From assembly GCA_934716995.1 (NCBI GenBank), contig CAKUYO010000051.1, positions 1-12,621 of the forward strand: a stretch of DNA of 12,621 nucleotides, given 5' to 3'. This stretch comes from an uncultured Bacteroidales bacterium. Lineage in GTDB: Bacteria; Bacteroidota; Bacteroidia; Bacteroidales; Paludibacteraceae. The notes under the pieces are model-generated. The model was not told the origin of the DNA. It saw only the letters and a list, made by a program, of their open reading frames with translations, and did not search any database. Of this stretch, positions 1 through 7,979 are shown one piece after another. Every line of letters starts with the position of its first letter. The first letter of the stretch is position 1. Made by a program: the position numbers and the translations under genes.

Positions 1-71
1 AAGTGAAAAATCTTTTAAACTTGTCATTGTTATATATTTTAGTTAATCCAAAAACGGCATTTTTAGGTCTT
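1..71. other. Downstream flank of kduI, no gene recognised
   Basis: AT-rich stretch after the kduI stop codon. A weak inverted repeat (CC-A-AAAA ... TTTTT-A-GG, about 49-68) could form a short A/T-rich hairpin, but no U-run follows it on the kduI strand, so I do not call it a terminator. The window starts too close to tell whether another gene, such as the kduD often found beside kduI, follows. Confidence 0.4.
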
Positions 72-917
72 TTATTTCAAGTCTGTGATAGCGAAGAAGT
101 CTTGATCGCCATAATCAAGGTTTTCGCCTCCCATACCCCAAATAAAAGTATAGTTATGTGTAGCTGCAGCAGAGTGGATGCTCCATTCTGGCGAAAGCAC
201 AGCCTCGTTTGTCTTCATCCAAATATGGCGTGTTTCTTGTGGCTCGCCCATAAAATGGCAGACTGCTTGGTCTTCAGGCATATCGAAATAGAAATAAGCC
301 TCCATACGACGGCTATGAACATGCGCAGGCATTGTGTTCCATACAGAGCCTGGTGCAAGTTCAGTCATTCCCATCTGTAGCTGACAGGTTGGCAGCACCT
401 GGTTTACTATCATCTTATTGATAGTGCGCTCGTTAGAAGTCTCCAATGCTCCCATCTTAACGCTTACAGCATCAGCCTTAGTGATTTTCTTACATGGGTA
501 TGAAGTATGAGCCACAGCACTATTGAAATATAGTTTTGCAGGATTTGCCTTATCTTCGCTTTCGAAGACAACGTTTCTGTCACCACTTCCAATATACAAA
601 GCCTCTTTGAAAGCAAGCGAGAATGTTTCGTCGCCAACTTTCACGATAGCATTGCCGCCACCTACGTTAAAAATGCCGACTTCACGACGTGTAGTAAAAT
701 AAGGAGCTTTTAATGGATCTATGGCTTCAAGAAGTAAAGCCTCATCTACAGGCATAGCACCACCTACCACCATACGGTCGTACATAGAATAAACCATATT
801 TACCTCATCTTTAACAAAGAGATTTTCTATAAGGAAATCCTTGCGCAAGCGTGTTGTATCATAAGATTTCGCATCTACAGGATGTGCTGCATAACGTAGT
901 TCGTAATTGGTAATCAT
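72..917 (-). CDS. kduI: 5-dehydro-4-deoxy-D-glucuronate isomerase (KduI)
   Basis: Isomerises 5-keto-4-deoxyuronate (4-deoxy-L-threo-5-hexosulose uronate), the product released when unsaturated uronates from pectin or glycosaminoglycans are opened, to 3-deoxy-D-glycero-2,5-hexodiulosonate; a cytoplasmic, zinc-dependent cupin enzyme. The 281 residues match the usual length of about 278. The metal site can be read directly: H199 and H201 in PAHVHSRRMEAY, E206 in the same motif, and H248 in PEWSIHSAAATHNY. Their spacing is that of the E. coli enzyme with an offset of three residues. Other family segments are the N-terminal YELRYAAHP and the C-terminal FIWGMGGENLDYGDQD. There is no signal peptide. 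The gene stands alone here. Two promoter-like copies lie upstream, so it may be transcribed from both. No pectinase or uronate transporter is visible in the window. The assignment is firm. Confidence 0.96.
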   Translation of the reverse strand: MITNYELRYAAHPVDAKSYDTTRLRKDFLIENLFVKDEVNMVYSMYDRMVVGGAMPVDEALLLEAIDPLKAPYFTTRREVGIFNVGGGNAIVKVGDETFSLAFKEALYIGSGDRNVVFESEDKANPAKLYFNSAVAHTSYPCKKITKADAVSVKMGALETSNERTINKMIVNQVLPTCQLQMGMTELAPGSVWNTMPAHVHSRRMEAYFYFDMPEDQAVCHFMGEPQETRHIWMKTNEAVLSPEWSIHSAAATHNYTFIWGMGGENLDYGDQDFFAITDLK

Positions 918-963
918 TGTATTATCTATTAGGTTTTAAATGCTCTATAAGCATCATCTTTTG

Positions 964-994
964 CAAAGATAATGCAAATGAGTGGAATAACAAA
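964..994 (-). promoter_or_regulatory. Proximal kduI promoter (Bacteroidota -33/-7 type)
   Basis: On the minus strand the sequence reads TTTG (991-994), 19 bases, then TATCTTTG (964-971). This fits the Bacteroides consensus TTTG-N19-21-TAnnTTTG exactly. Transcription would start near 957, giving a leader of about 40 nt before the kduI ATG. It lies inside the first copy of the tandem repeat. Confidence 0.75.
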
Positions 995-1045
995 ACAAAT
1001 AACATAGTTTTTGTTTTGGGATTCCCGAATGCAGCTTATCTTATT

Positions 1046-1076
1046 TAAAGATAATGCAAATGAGTGGAATAACAAA
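1046..1076 (-). promoter_or_regulatory. Distal kduI promoter-like copy
   Basis: Second copy of the same element: TTTG (1073-1076), 19 bases, TATCTTTA (1046-1053), one mismatch to TAnnTTTG in the -7 box. If active, its transcript would begin near 1039 and carry the proximal repeat, with its hairpin, in the kduI leader. Confidence 0.5.
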
Positions 1077-1141
1077 AGAAATACGAAGTTTTCTTTTTTA
1101 TTTCCGAATGCAGCTTAGACAACATAAAAAGATAGCGAAAA

Positions 1142-1225
1142 AAGTATTACGTGATACTTGGGCAAGTAATACGTGATACTTTGCAAAGTATCACGTAATA
1201 CTTTGCAAAGTATCATTAGATACCC
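1142..1225. repeat. Array of four 18-bp palindromes with 22-bp period
   Basis: Units start at 1142, 1164, 1186 and 1208, exactly 22 bp apart. The first three are AAGTATTACGTGATACTT, AAGTAATACGTGATACTT and AAGTATCACGTAATACTT, each a near-perfect palindrome around ACGT. The fourth (AAGTATCATTAGATAC...) is degenerate. Spacers are GGGC, TGCA and TGCA. Units 2 and 3 together form a 40-bp palindrome (1164-1203) with a single mismatched pair and no loop. The array lies 66 bp or more upstream of the distal kduI promoter. A 22-bp period (about two helical turns) suits a cooperative dimeric DNA-binding protein; a dispersed repeat is the alternative. Confidence 0.85.
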
Positions 1226-1291
1226 ATTTTGGTGATTATTTCCGATGTCTGGTGAGCCGGCATCTTTTTATATATAATAAGGTGTAGTAAT
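1226..1291. other. Remaining kduI upstream spacer
   Basis: Part of the 433-bp gene-free stretch 918-1350. Besides the promoters, the two repeat types and the terminator listed separately, this segment contains a GC-richer patch (around 1243-1265) and an AT-rich run, with no ORF or recognisable RNA. Confidence 0.5.
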
Positions 1292-1327
1292 AAAAAAAGA
1301 GGAACCACCTTACGGCGATTCCCCTTT
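1292..1327 (-). terminator. Rho-independent terminator of the 1061-aa secreted protein gene
   Basis: In the minus-strand RNA, AAAGGGGAAUCGCC pairs with GGUGGUUCCUCUUU (14 bp including G-U wobbles) around a GUAA tetraloop of the GNRA type. A run of seven U follows, counting the last stem bases. It starts 24 nt after the stop codon at 1351-1353. This is one of the clearest sites in the window. Confidence 0.88.
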
Positions 1328-1350
1328 CATAATATTAAAGAAATCTACGA

Positions 1351-4300
1351 TTACTTCTTAAGAACCTTAACAGCCTTACCGTTGCGAACAACGATATAGA
1401 GACCCTGCTTGCTCATGCTAGCGATGCGCTGTCCGTTGATGTTGTAGATAGCGTCAGCCTTAAGAGCCTCGGTCTGAATCTCTGTGATACCTGTTGCAGG
1501 ACCATTCCAACCAGCGTTGTCACCAGCCTTTGTGAGGGTGAGGGTGAAGTCGGTTGCAGAGAACCATGTAACCTTAGAAGGCTTATTGGTCTTTGTAGAG
1601 TCGCAAGTTACACCGATTGTAAGAGCGTGGTTTGTAACCTCGATGTTAGGAATCTGAAGGTTCATCCAACCACGACCATTACCACCATTAGCGTTGTATG
1701 TTGCAGAGTATGTAGCGTAGTTAGGATCTGTATCGCTCAAACCACCATCGATCTTAGCCTTAGCCTCTTCCCAAAGCTTACCATACTTGTCCATAGCGAA
1801 TACTGTGCTGTCCTTACCTGTTGTCTGATCGATGTAAGTGTAGGTCTGAACAGGGATTTCCATCCATGTAGTGTCGGCAGCCTCAGCACCTGTAGATGCG
1901 AAGAGGAATGCACCCTCTGCAGATGTACGTACGTTGGCAGCAAGAGTATATGTTCCGTTTGGAAGACCTTCGATAGCCTGATCCATATAGATGTTGTTCT
2001 TACCTGCTGTACCATTCCATGAGTCGAAGTATGTGCGGTTAGCATCGTCTGTGAAGTACTGTCCCTTCTTTACAGGACCATCGCCTTCGCCCTTGATAAC
2101 ATTCCAACCATCGGTAGATGCAGTCTGAGCGTTGATGATAAAGCCTGTGTAGTCGGTAGCGTTAGGATTCTTCTCATAAGCCTCCTGAGCATTTGCAGTA
2201 GCAGTAGCAGCAGTAAGCTGAACGATAGCAGCCTTAACATAATCCTCTGCCTGTAGAGAAGATGTGAGCACCTTCTTCTGTTCAGTCATAACGGAAGTAA
2301 GAACTTCCTTAGCAGAAGCAGATGTGAGAGCCTTCAATGCTTCGTCTGCAGTGTTGTAAACAGGAACATAGTTGTTGACATAAGCCTTCAAGATGTTGAT
2401 GACGCTGTCAACCTTGTTGTAAGAACCATTGTTGATGTAAGCCAATGTGTTGTCGTAAGCTGACTTGGCAATTTCAGTAGCCTCGCCATATGTACCATCT
2501 GTAACAGCAACGGCAACAGTAGGAATAGTCTTGCCCTCAGCATTGATTTCCTCGTACTTAGCCTCAGAGTTCTGAGCGAGCTTGATAGCAGCGTTGAGCT
2601 TAACAATGTTGCCTGTTGTTGTGTATTCTGCGATGCTGTCGTTAGCAGCAACCTTGTCTGCACCAAAGTGCATAGCAGCTACGAGCGCTTTAGCATTCTC
2701 AGCCTTAGCAGCGAGAGCTGCTTCGATTTCAGCCTGTGTAGCAGCACCGAGGTATAGGAGCTGGAAGTTTGTTGCGCAGAACCAACCTGACTGGTTTTTA
2801 TTAGCAAGTGTACCAGAAGCACCGATAGTGATTTCTCCATCGTGAACGAGCACCTTGTCAGATGTAAGAGTTGTCCAAATTCCAGTGTTGTTGTCATTCC
2901 ACAAACCTTCTGTCAAAGATGCTGAGTTGCTTGACTGCAATGAGCTTGTTGCGAATACGTGCTGATCGTTTACAAAGCCATCCTGTGTAATCAAGTCGCC
3001 GCTAACCTTATAGTATCCGTTAGGCAAATTCTTAATAACCTGAGAAACCTCAAGAGTCTTGCCATCGGTATTAGCCTTCCATGCGTTCCAGCAGATACGG
3101 CCCTGAGCGTAGTTCAAACGCTGGTCGCCATCAGTACATGTACCTGTCTTGGTCCAACCCTCAGATGTTGCAATTTCTGGTGCCTTACCTGCTGTAAAAG
3201 TATCCTGGTTAGGGTATGTGAATACGCCATTCTCGATAGTTGGCTCTGAGCCTTCCTTAACGAACAATGGGTTCTGTACAAGGAATGTATAGTCAGCAGG
3301 AGCGTCAGCAGAAGCAACCTGGCTCATCATATAAGTAAGATAAGCCTGCTTTAGCTCTGTAGCGTAAGCAACGATATCTTCCCACTTACCATTATTTATA
3401 GTCTGGTCGTACTTAGCGAGAACAGTCTGTAGAGCAGCAAGGCCAGGATAAGCCTTCGCAGCTGCAGCTGTAGCCTTGGTGTATGTTGCAATGACAGAAG
3501 GTACAATATCAGCAGTCTTAATGATAGAATCCCTAAGTGCTGTAACTTCATCAAGAGTCTTCTTCATCAAATCAGCATCACCAGAACCCATTGCTTTATC
3601 AGCAATATCAATAGCATTGCTAAGCTGATTAGCAAGACCTGAATAATCAGCATATTTGTCAGACAACTCCAGCAATTCATCACAGAGATTGGTCAAATCT
3701 GAAGTATAGATTTCCTCAACAGAAGCTTCACCTACCTTATAAAGCTTAACACCGTCGACAATAACCCAAGGGTTTTTGTTTGAGCCTGTGGCACCTGACT
3801 TATAACCAAACTGGAGTGTAAAATCTGAAGTTGGAGTAAACTCAAACTCGTGCTTTGTCCATTCTGTAGCAGAAAGACCAGTTGGATCAGAGAATTCATC
3901 CTTACGGCAAATAACCTTTGTAAGGTCTGAAGCCACATATTCAGGTTTACTTTCATCAACATTTGGGTTCAAGTTGATAGTCCAATATTCCAAGCGATAT
4001 TTAGCGCATGGCAAAGATACAGTCTGTTGATAAGCTACAGCTCCTCCCCATCCTGCACGCATATAGAGGAAACCTGTGTTATCGTCGGTATCGTCAGCCG
4101 CAGGCTTAGATGGAGCAGTTATTGATTCAGCAGCTTTACCATTAGAACCACGACCTGCACCAAGATAACCCTCTTTCAAACTATAAGGAAGAGTTCCAAA
4201 ATACTTCCAGAAAGGCTTAGTTGTTGCATATTCCTTAGCAACAGTCCATCCCTTAGGAGCACCAAGGAAACCATACCAAGAGAGGTCTCCTGTAGCACTG

Positions 4301-4536
4301 GTACCTTTACCATCTGTAGGTTCGGCATAGTAATCACCATTTGCTGATAACAGAACACGAGCACCTTCACCAGTTTCGCCTGTTGCAGTAGTTTCAGAAG
4401 TTGGTTTACCTTCGTCTGTGAAAGTTAAGCCCTCATCGAAACCTGCGTTAGTAATAAGATGTGTTACATCTTCCTCTTGTGCGAAAGCTGAAAAGCTGAA
4501 TGCCGCAGCAAGAGACATAAGTAATACTTTCTTCAT
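1351..4536 (-). CDS. Large secreted modular protein, three carbohydrate-binding-like modules, type IX-like tail
   Basis: Role unknown; probably exported and surface-attached or released. Residues 1-19 are a signal peptide (MKKVLLMSLAAAFSFSAFA, cut before QEED). Three beta-rich modules that look galactose-binding/CBM-like follow: about 24-268, 415-597 and 793-1003. Each has an early aromatic/Asn segment, a GW near its start and a central LPxxxYxL/V strand (LPCAKYRL, LPNGYYKV, LPNGTYTL). Between them lie alpha-helical linkers rich in Ala, Lys and Glu (about 270-412 and 598-790), resembling FIVAR-type spacers. The end (about 1016-1061: GITEI, then IYNINGQRI, GLYIVVRNGKAVKVLKK) has the pattern of a type IX secretion sorting domain as found in Prevotella. 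No catalytic motif was recognised. It is monocistronic by its own terminator. Start codon: the only ATG giving a clean signal peptide. Confidence 0.85.
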   Translation of the reverse strand: MKKVLLMSLAAAFSFSAFAQEEDVTHLITNAGFDEGLTFTDEGKPTSETTATGETGEGARVLLSANGDYYAEPTDGKGTSATGDLSWYGFLGAPKGWTVAKEYATTKPFWKYFGTLPYSLKEGYLGAGRGSNGKAAESITAPSKPAADDTDDNTGFLYMRAGWGGAVAYQQTVSLPCAKYRLEYWTINLNPNVDESKPEYVASDLTKVICRKDEFSDPTGLSATEWTKHEFEFTPTSDFTLQFGYKSGATGSNKNPWVIVDGVKLYKVGEASVEEIYTSDLTNLCDELLELSDKYADYSGLANQLSNAIDIADKAMGSGDADLMKKTLDEVTALRDSIIKTADIVPSVIATYTKATAAAAKAYPGLAALQTVLAKYDQTINNGKWEDIVAYATELKQAYLTYMMSQVASADAPADYTFLVQNPLFVKEGSEPTIENGVFTYPNQDTFTAGKAPEIATSEGWTKTGTCTDGDQRLNYAQGRICWNAWKANTDGKTLEVSQVIKNLPNGYYKVSGDLITQDGFVNDQHVFATSSLQSSNSASLTEGLWNDNNTGIWTTLTSDKVLVHDGEITIGASGTLANKNQSGWFCATNFQLLYLGAATQAEIEAALAAKAENAKALVAAMHFGADKVAANDSIAEYTTTGNIVKLNAAIKLAQNSEAKYEEINAEGKTIPTVAVAVTDGTYGEATEIAKSAYDNTLAYINNGSYNKVDSVINILKAYVNNYVPVYNTADEALKALTSASAKEVLTSVMTEQKKVLTSSLQAEDYVKAAIVQLTAATATANAQEAYEKNPNATDYTGFIINAQTASTDGWNVIKGEGDGPVKKGQYFTDDANRTYFDSWNGTAGKNNIYMDQAIEGLPNGTYTLAANVRTSAEGAFLFASTGAEAADTTWMEIPVQTYTYIDQTTGKDSTVFAMDKYGKLWEEAKAKIDGGLSDTDPNYATYSATYNANGGNGRGWMNLQIPNIEVTNHALTIGVTCDSTKTNKPSKVTWFSATDFTLTLTKAGDNAGWNGPATGITEIQTEALKADAIYNINGQRIASMSKQGLYIVVRNGKAVKVLKK

Positions 4537-4610
4537 TTTCAGGATAAGTTAATTAGTAATATTATTATTTTAAGTTTTATCAATCACGATGAAAACGTAG
4601 ATTTTCGTTG

Positions 4611-4639
4611 CAAATTTACTATTTATTTAGTATAACAAA
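4611..4639 (-). promoter_or_regulatory. Promoter for the 1061-aa secreted protein gene
   Basis: Minus-strand -7 box TAAATTTG (4611-4618) is a perfect TAnnTTTG. The nearest TTTG (4636-4639) is 17 bases upstream, slightly short of the usual 19-21. The predicted start is near 4604, leaving a leader of about 68 nt. Confidence 0.5.
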
Positions 4640-4680
4640 GGGTAACAAATAGAGAAAAAAGGAGTAAAATATGCTTTTTA

Positions 4681-4688
4681 CCCCCCCC
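4681..4688. repeat. C8 homopolymer tract
   Basis: Eight consecutive C in an otherwise AT-rich spacer, about 55 bp upstream of the plus-strand -33 position and about 40 bp upstream of the minus-strand one. Such tracts can slip during replication, so length variation is possible; no effect on either promoter can be shown from the sequence. Confidence 0.6.
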
Positions 4689-4744
4689 AGACCTTTTAAA
4701 AAGACGATTTATGGTATATATCACACTAATTATTTGCAAAAAAA

Positions 4745-4775
4745 GTTGGATGCTTTTATTTTTTTATTAACTTTG
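4745..4775 (+). promoter_or_regulatory. Promoter for the 1031-aa secreted protein gene cluster
   Basis: Perfect -7 box TAACTTTG (4768-4775). At the correct 19-base distance the -33 box is GTTG (4745-4748), three of four bases. The start would lie near 4782. I see no other convincing promoter before 10311, so it may drive the whole 4884-10297 cluster. Confidence 0.5.
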
Positions 4776-4883
4776 CCACCAAGTTTTCTACCACCTATAT
4801 TATCAAACCTAAATAAGAGTTTATTTGTAGAGGAAATTAACACCTAAGAGTTATCTAACTTAACACATATATGTAATTATTCT

Positions 4884-7800
4884 ATGAAACTAAAAAGATT
4901 ATTATCCCTGGCGGTGCTGTGCGTCGCTGGCGTAGGAAGTTCATGGGCGGATAATAGTGCTGGTAAAGCAACGAGCCTACCCAACGGAGTGTATTTTTTA
5001 AAATCTGTAGACAACACGTACATTTCTCGTGGTGGAAATTATAATACGGAAGCCACTCTTGACGAATTTGGCTTAGCTGTAAATATCACAACAGACAACA
5101 ACGTTAGCAAATTATTATTTGTCGATTCTAACAAGCCACTATTTTCAATAGTTCAAGGTACTGTTTTTACTGACGGAGATACAAAGAATGAAAATAGTAA
5201 ATGGACAGTTACTGCAGTAGATGGAGGTTACACATTATATAATATAGCGACCTCAAAATATTTGGTTCCAGGCAATGATGGTAATTATATTGTGGCGAAA
5301 CAGGGGACAAACCCTTCGGTGTGGACAATAGAAACTGCAGAGCAACATGCTGCTGCCATGACAACATTAAAAAACACCAAAGCGGCTCAAGTAGCAACTG
5401 CTGCAGGCATCAAAGCGTCAACACCAGAAGAGATTGAAACCGCAGTTAGTACATGGAGTATTAAAACTAATGTTACAATTCCTTCTATCGAAACAAAGGA
5501 GTTCTGGCAAAATGGCGGAACCCGTGATGGGAATATAAATATAACTAAAGTAGGACTTTACAAATTTTCTATCCCAGCTTACTCACGTGTTTCATGGCCT
5601 GACCATGCTTACGATATGCACCAAAATAAAACAGAAAACATCGTAGCATACATTTATTTCGGTAATGAAAAGACACAAATTCGCTCACTCTATAGTGAAG
5701 AGGGAAAGAGCGTTGAAACTGCTAACTACAACAAACCTGCTAATGCCACTCTATGGTATGCAGACAAAACAAATGCAGGAACCGCAGATTTCAACGAAGG
5801 CAAATATACCAATGATGTGTGGGTTTACATTTCAGAACCTGGCAACTACAAATATGGTATTGTCAACACATCAAAAGGTGTTTGTGGAGATTGGATATGG
5901 TATGGCACTCCAAAACTAACATATTATCAAGAAAAGACAAACTTACCAGGAACAGATCTCACTAACAATTATATTAAGAACCCAGGCTTTGAGACAGGCG
6001 ACTTAACAGGGTGGACTACCGAACAAAGCAACGATACCGGAGTAAAAGATGCTAATAACGAAACATACAAGGCACAAGGCTCTGAGGGCAAAAAACTGTT
6101 TAACACATGGGCTGATGGAAAAGCTTTAACCCAAAACATTGGAAAGTTAGAGGCTGGCGTTTATGAGTTGAGCGCAATGTTGGCTACAGGAGATAATCCT
6201 AACAGCAAGGGCACTGTTTATCTTAGAGTTAATGACACAAAGAGTGCAGGTATGGTTTCACGCAATGGCAACAAACAAGTTATGCACAAAGAAACTCTCA
6301 CTTTTGTAAGCGATGGTAAAACAGAAACTACTATTGGAGCTGTTGGTATAGAAATAGGAAATGGCCATTGGTGGTATAAGGCAGATGACTTCAAGTTGAC
6401 TTTTGTAGAGAATACCAACAATCTCTTCAAAGTATTGACTAATGTTATTGCTAACACAGAGCCTTGGACAACAAGTGGCGAATATGTAAACAAGTATAAT
6501 GAATACAAGGGGCTGACAGAAAGTTCAGCACAGGCAGATATCTTGTCGGCTATTAACTATCTAAAGACCAACTACGACAACTACGCTTGGGAGAATGCAA
6601 GTGTTGAGCACCCATATTTGATGAGCAATGTGATTGCAAAAGCAGAACTTGATGACAATGATCCATGGCTTGGCTCAGGTCGTTTGACCAAAAATATCAC
6701 CGACCATTGGGCTGGCGGTAATAAGACTGTATTCGTACAGAACTCTGGAGAATATGCACGTAAGCAAGAGATTACAGTTCCTTATACTGGAAAATATCTG
6801 CTGAAAACTGCCGTACGTACCTTCACAGATAAGGCTTTTGCAAATATCAAGATGGGCGACGTGGTATCTTCAACCAACACCAAGACTGGCAATACAGGTG
6901 GTAACGTAAATATTGATGGTACAGAAGGAACCAACAACCGCGCAAACGGCAATGCTGGCTATGGATGGACTTTCAACAATTTGAACTACTGGTGCGATGC
7001 TGATAATACCAATACCGATATTGCTATTCAATTGTCTATAGTAAGTGATGATTTCAGCCGTGGCAACGAGGCTCAGGCAAGTGGTATGTTCTTGTACTAT
7101 GTTGGTCAGACTTATGATCAAGTAGAGAATGGCGTACATTATTACTATGGAGAATGGGAAGCTAACGATGTAGCAAGCGAGCTAACAAACGAAACTCCTA
7201 TTTTGGATCTTACTAAAGCTACTATTAATGGTACAGTAGCAATAAAGGCTACCAACAAGAATGGTCTTGTATATACAAATAGCGTAAACTCTTTGAGTGG
7301 TATTGACAACAATATTGTTAAGGACGGCACTTGCGCAAACCTCGTGCTCACAGATGGTTATCCATTTACTGCAACAAAGAAGTTTGAGGCAACAAAGGCT
7401 ACATACACTATGACGGCTATTGCCGATGGCAAGTTTGGAACATTGGTTCTTCCATTCGCTGCCCAGTTGCCTACAGATGGCAAGGCATACGCTTTGGATG
7501 GCGAACTTAATGTGATTGATGGCGAGCTTGTAGGTTCAGCCGTAACATCGCTTGCTGCCAACAAGCCTGTATTGGTAACAAAGGCTGGTGAATATACTGC
7601 TTCTGCTGTTAGTGTGGCTGAAACATCAGCATCACAGATCAACACAAACGGCAACCTCACAGGTGTTTTCCAAAACACAGAGGCTCCTGTTGGTTCATAC
7701 GTATTGCAGAACCATCCTGCTACTCAGGGTGTAGCTTTCTACCTTGTAGGCGAAGTGAAGCCAACCGTTAAACCATTCCGTGCTTTCATCCCTGCTCAGG

Positions 7801-7979
7801 ATGCAAAGGTTAAGGCTATCAAGGTGATATTCGACGGCGAAGCTACAGGCATTAAGGAAATCACTTCTGACAACACTAAGGCTGAAATCTTCGACCTCAG
7901 CGGACGCAGAGTGACAAAGGCTCAAAAGGGTGTTTATATTATAAATGGTAAAAAAGTAATAAAGAAAGGTATACAATGA
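4884..7979 (+). CDS. Large secreted lectin/CBM-like protein with type IX-like tail
   Basis: Likely an exported surface protein that binds glycans; function inferred only from architecture. Signal peptide 1-22 (cut after SWA). About 28-152 resembles a ricin/beta-trefoil-like domain (LPNGVYFLKSVDNTYI, then YTLYNIATSKYLVPG, WTI). About 200-350 is a beta-rich segment. About 358-508 is a CBM4/9-like jelly roll (NNYIKNPGFETGDLTGWTTE opening, ending WWYKADDFKLTFVE). A short helical spacer follows, then a further beta module to about 745. About 770-985 is a module I recall from many Prevotella secreted proteins (FGTLVLPFAAQLP, NKPVLVTKAGEY, FRAFIPA). The tail 987-1031 (ATGIKEI, IFDLSGRRV, KGVYIINGKKVIKKG) parallels that of the 1061-residue protein. 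No hydrolase active site was recognised. Its TGA overlaps the next small gene's ATG. Confidence 0.85.
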   Translation: MKLKRLLSLAVLCVAGVGSSWADNSAGKATSLPNGVYFLKSVDNTYISRGGNYNTEATLDEFGLAVNITTDNNVSKLLFVDSNKPLFSIVQGTVFTDGDTKNENSKWTVTAVDGGYTLYNIATSKYLVPGNDGNYIVAKQGTNPSVWTIETAEQHAAAMTTLKNTKAAQVATAAGIKASTPEEIETAVSTWSIKTNVTIPSIETKEFWQNGGTRDGNINITKVGLYKFSIPAYSRVSWPDHAYDMHQNKTENIVAYIYFGNEKTQIRSLYSEEGKSVETANYNKPANATLWYADKTNAGTADFNEGKYTNDVWVYISEPGNYKYGIVNTSKGVCGDWIWYGTPKLTYYQEKTNLPGTDLTNNYIKNPGFETGDLTGWTTEQSNDTGVKDANNETYKAQGSEGKKLFNTWADGKALTQNIGKLEAGVYELSAMLATGDNPNSKGTVYLRVNDTKSAGMVSRNGNKQVMHKETLTFVSDGKTETTIGAVGIEIGNGHWWYKADDFKLTFVENTNNLFKVLTNVIANTEPWTTSGEYVNKYNEYKGLTESSAQADILSAINYLKTNYDNYAWENASVEHPYLMSNVIAKAELDDNDPWLGSGRLTKNITDHWAGGNKTVFVQNSGEYARKQEITVPYTGKYLLKTAVRTFTDKAFANIKMGDVVSSTNTKTGNTGGNVNIDGTEGTNNRANGNAGYGWTFNNLNYWCDADNTNTDIAIQLSIVSDDFSRGNEAQASGMFLYYVGQTYDQVENGVHYYYGEWEANDVASELTNETPILDLTKATINGTVAIKATNKNGLVYTNSVNSLSGIDNNIVKDGTCANLVLTDGYPFTATKKFEATKATYTMTAIADGKFGTLVLPFAAQLPTDGKAYALDGELNVIDGELVGSAVTSLAANKPVLVTKAGEYTASAVSVAETSASQINTNGNLTGVFQNTEAPVGSYVLQNHPATQGVAFYLVGEVKPTVKPFRAFIPAQDAKVKAIKVIFDGEATGIKEITSDNTKAEIFDLSGRRVTKAQKGVYIINGKKVIKKGIQ

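Larger units (their letters stand above)
964..1117. repeat. Tandem pair of ~75-bp promoter-bearing hairpin repeats
   Basis: Copy 1 spans 964-1038 and copy 2 spans 1046-1117. Both begin AAAGATAATGCAAATGAG, continue GTGGAATAACAAAA and end CCGAATGCAGCTTA. The middles can fold: in copy 1 GGAAT (984-988) pairs with ATTCC (1021-1025) and CAAAACAAA (991-999) with TTTGTTTTG (1010-1018). In copy 2 AAAAGAAA (1074-1081) pairs with TTTCTTTT (1090-1097), and GGAA with TTCC. The C-G pair of copy 1 is G-C in copy 2, a compensatory change. I believe elements of this kind recur in Prevotella and Bacteroides intergenic regions, but this is from memory. Confidence 0.8.
4537..4883. promoter_or_regulatory. Divergent intergenic region with promoters on both strands
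   Basis: A 347-bp AT-rich spacer separating two large secreted-protein genes. It contains one -7 box facing each way, a C8 tract (4681-4688) and a plus-strand leader of about 100 nt (4782-4883). No ORF of note or structured RNA was recognised in it. Confidence 0.6.

Noticed and set aside
3..380. Plus-strand ORF of 125 codons at the left edge
   Set aside because: It lies antisense to kduI, whose product is clearly recognisable with its full metal site; the antisense translation has no family features.
1142..1225. Possible CRISPR array
   Set aside because: Spacers are only four bases and nearly identical, units are palindromic, and there are no cas genes.
4884..7979. SusD-like or glycoside hydrolase identity for the 1031-residue protein
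   Set aside because: There is no lipobox, no SusC partner nearby and no recognisable catalytic motif; only binding-like modules are visible.
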